Source: an uncultured Micrococcaceae bacterium
GTDB taxonomy: Bacteria > Actinomycetota > Actinomycetes > Actinomycetales > Micrococcaceae
NCBI GenBank assembly: GCA_947502645.1
Contig: CANNAD010000003.1
Location: 242,622-306,621 of the forward strand
Direction of reading: 5' to 3'
Length of the DNA stretch: 64,000 nucleotides
In this document: positions 62,362 through 64,000 of the stretch, piece by piece
Layout of the letters: every line of letters starts with the position of its first letter
How positions within the stretch are numbered: position 1 is the first letter of the stretch
Translations under genes and position numbers: made by a program
Notes under the pieces: model-generated
Told to the model about the DNA's origin: nothing
Databases searched by the model: none
The model's input: the letters and a program-made list of their open reading frames with translations, nothing else

Positions 62362-63152
62362 TGAGCACCCAAACTACGGAGACACCCGAGCCCGCCTCAA
62401 AGGTAGAGCTTCCGGCCGGAGTTGGCGGCGGGGGCGAGATCCCCACGTTCGACATCACCTTGCGCGTACGCCGTTACAACCCGGAGGTCTCTGACGAGGT
62501 CCGCTGGGACGACTTCTCGATGACCATGTACGGCACGGACCGCGTCCTTGACGCGCTGCACAAGACGAAGTGGGAACAGGACGGCAGCGTCTCCTTCCGC
62601 CGTTCATGTGCCCACGGTGTGTGCGGTTCCGATGCCATGCGCATCAATGGCCGGAACCGGCTTGCCTGCAAGACCCTCCTGAAGGACCTGGACACCTCAA
62701 AGCCAATCCTCGTGGAGCCCATCAAGGGTCTCCCGGTGGAGAAGGACCTGATCGTGGACATGGAGCCCTTCTTCCAGTCGTACCGTGAAATCATGCCGTT
62801 CCTCGTCAGCAAGGGACACGAGCCCAGCCGTGAACGCCTGCAGTCCTCTGAAGAGCGCGAACGCTTCGACGACACCACCAAGTGCATCCTGTGTGCCGCC
62901 TGCACCTCCTCCTGCCCCGTGTTCTGGACAGATGGTCAGTATTTCGGTCCGGCGGCCATCGTCAACGCGCATCGTTTCATCTTCGATTCACGCGACGACG
63001 CCGGTGATATGCGTCTGGAAATCCTCAACGACAAAGAAGGCGTGTGGCGCTGCCGCACAACCTTCAACTGCACCGAGGCATGCCCACGCGGCATCCAGGT
63101 CACCAAGGCAATCGCCGAGGTGAAGCAGGCAATCCTCGCCCGCAACGTCTAA
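62361..63152 (+). CDS. sdhB: Succinate dehydrogenase iron-sulfur subunit
   Basis: A 263-residue electron-transfer subunit. Cluster ligands are visible: [2Fe-2S] in CAHGVCGSDAMRINGRNRLAC-type segment near residue 82, [4Fe-4S] in CILCAACTSSCPVFW near 175, and [3Fe-4S] with CRTTFNCTEACPRGIQVTKA near 230. It passes electrons from SdhA to the quinone site. Overlaps sdhA by one base (TAATG), so translation is coupled. Last gene of the sdh operon; the alpha/beta hydrolase starts 22 bases later and may be co-transcribed. Confidence 0.97.
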   Translation: MSTQTTETPEPASKVELPAGVGGGGEIPTFDITLRVRRYNPEVSDEVRWDDFSMTMYGTDRVLDALHKTKWEQDGSVSFRRSCAHGVCGSDAMRINGRNRLACKTLLKDLDTSKPILVEPIKGLPVEKDLIVDMEPFFQSYREIMPFLVSKGHEPSRERLQSSEERERFDDTTKCILCAACTSSCPVFWTDGQYFGPAAIVNAHRFIFDSRDDAGDMRLEILNDKEGVWRCRTTFNCTEACPRGIQVTKAIAEVKQAILARNV

Positions 63153-63174
63153 CTGATTAGGACCAGCAAACTCC

Positions 63175-63945
63175 GTGACCTCCTCAACGTCAGTATCGTT
63201 TCCAGGTGTCGGCGGAACCACGCTCTCCGGCGTCATCGATATGCCGGACGGAGAGGTGGAAGCCTGGGCGGTGTTCTGCCACGGGTTCACCCTCGGTAAG
63301 AACAGCCTTGCCGCCGCGAGAGTCAGCCGGGAACTGGCGCGTTTGGGTATCGGCGTCCTCCGATATGACGCGGCAGGACTAGGCGACTCGACCGGCAACT
63401 GGGAAGACGGAACGTTCAGCAGCAAGGTAGCTGACGTGCGAAGTGCAGCAGAGTTCATGCGCTCGGAAGGTAAAACCATTTCCGTGGCAATCGGCCATTC
63501 TCTGGGCGGCGCGGCAGTGCTCGCTGCTGTCAAGGAAATTCCTGAAGTAGATGCTGTAGCTACCATTGGTGCACCCTACGAGCCCAGCCACGTAGTGCAC
63601 CTGTTCGAAGCAGTCCAGGATGAGATCGAGAGCACCGGCCGCGCCACCGTGAAGCTCGGCGGCCGCCATCTCGAGATCCGCCGGGAACTGCTGCTTGACC
63701 TGGAGCGGACCGACATCAAAGAGTGCATCCGGACCCTCGATGTGCCCCTGCTCATCATGCACTCCCCCGTGGACAACGTTGTGGGCATCGAGAATGCCGG
63801 CGACATTTTCCGGACAGCACGTCACCCGAAATCGTTCTTCTCACTGGAGAAGAGCGACCACCTGCTGACGGGAAGAAAGCACGCCAAGCGCGCTGCAACC
63901 ATCATCGCTGCGTGGGCAGAACAGTATCTGGAGCTCGAGGACTGA
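63175..63945 (+). CDS. Alpha/beta hydrolase
   Basis: A 256-residue hydrolase of the serine-aminopeptidase/acyl-hydrolase type. Seen: VFCHGFTLGKNSLAAARVSR near residue 34 (oxyanion His-Gly), YDAAGLGDSTGNW near 65, the nucleophile elbow IGHSLGGAAVLAA near 106, an acidic residue in PLLIMHSPVDNVVGI near 193, and the final His in LEKSDHLLTGR near 226. In many bacteria this subfamily is followed by an OsmC domain; here the 55 bases to the window end show no such gene yet. Substrate unknown. GTG 63175 lies 22 bases after sdhB. Confidence 0.9.
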   Translation: MTSSTSVSFPGVGGTTLSGVIDMPDGEVEAWAVFCHGFTLGKNSLAAARVSRELARLGIGVLRYDAAGLGDSTGNWEDGTFSSKVADVRSAAEFMRSEGKTISVAIGHSLGGAAVLAAVKEIPEVDAVATIGAPYEPSHVVHLFEAVQDEIESTGRATVKLGGRHLEIRRELLLDLERTDIKECIRTLDVPLLIMHSPVDNVVGIENAGDIFRTARHPKSFFSLEKSDHLLTGRKHAKRAATIIAAWAEQYLELED

Positions 63946-64000
63946 AAATCCCGGCTCAGTGCCACGCATTGATGTGGACTCAGTTGTCCTGATGCTGGCC

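Overview
The window is a high-G+C actinobacterial chromosome segment, most like Arthrobacter or a close relative in the Micrococcaceae (order Micrococcales). The evidence is gene content: a WhiB-type iron-sulfur regulator, mycothiol S-conjugate amidase (Mca), a short-chain cis-prenyl transferase, protein O-mannosyltransferase, and actinobacterial families such as DUF3499, DUF5719, DUF4245, DUF4307, DUF501 and TIGR03089. Several blocks match in content the Mycobacterium tuberculosis neighbourhoods around sahH-whiB2-purE/purK (Rv3248c-Rv3277), greA-mca-Z-FPP synthase (Rv1080c-Rv1086) and mazG-eno-divIC-ppx (Rv1021-Rv1026); these comparisons are from memory, not from a search. I see no insertion sequence, phage, CRISPR array, rRNA or plasmid gene. 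It is almost wholly core genome, and no stretch over 300 bases lacks a gene. The longest gaps are 39022-39311 (upstream side of the AI-2E gene, with a terminator) and 14640-14901 (whiB promoter region, with a perfect palindrome).

Layout. 0-8 kb: the start of rsmI (cut by the window edge), divergent from a protein O-mannosyltransferase; two membrane proteins (TIGR01906, SpoIIM); an RDD protein; an L,D-transpeptidase; and ahcY with a small Trm112-like gene. 8-16 kb: DUF3499, a zincin-like protein, DUF5719, a giant membrane glycosyltransferase, whiB, TIGR03089 and GtrA. 16-22 kb: a tightly packed purK-purE-LCP-manA-femAB operon. 22-30 kb: glpX, DUF4245, carbonic anhydrase, an SRPBCC gene flanked by two unusual repeats, fumC, NUDIX, an orphan prepilin peptidase, GNAT and phoH. 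30-36 kb: cis-prenyl transferase, hemolysin III, a DUF255 thioredoxin-fold protein, mca, DUF4307 and greA. 36-42 kb: rhomboid, ilvA with AI-2E, a Bax-inhibitor-1 protein, tRNA-Leu and NDH-2. 42-49 kb: mycosin-like protease, ppx, DUF501, divIC, eno, mazG, add and DedA. 50-57 kb: a nucleoside uptake and salvage operon (bmp lipoprotein, ATPase, two permeases, cdd, deoA). 57-64 kb: M20 amidohydrolase, manC, sdhCDAB and an alpha/beta hydrolase.

How the genes work together. Mannose metabolism and envelope building recur: ManA and ManC make and activate mannose-6-P/GDP-mannose; the O-mannosyltransferase, large glycosyltransferase, LCP ligase, FemAB-like transferase and L,D-transpeptidase use such precursors or modify the wall. 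The phosphomannomutase expected between DUF3499 and the Trm112-like gene is missing here. The nucleoside operon pairs import with cytidine deamination and thymidine phosphorolysis, and a nearby adenosine deaminase adds to it. Central metabolism is represented by fumC, sdhCDAB, eno, glpX and NDH-2.

The most interesting non-coding signals are: (1) a recurring leaderless-promoter layout (TANNNT box 6-7 nt before the start codon) at about a dozen genes, which also settles several start sites; (2) two copies of an interleaved A-B-A'-B' inverted repeat bracketing one small gene, beside a homopyrimidine mirror repeat; (3) a promoter followed almost at once by an intrinsic terminator in the greA leader; (4) a glycosyltransferase whose conserved N-terminus has no ATG, GTG or TTG start; (5) a leucine tRNA(UAA) lacking the long variable arm.
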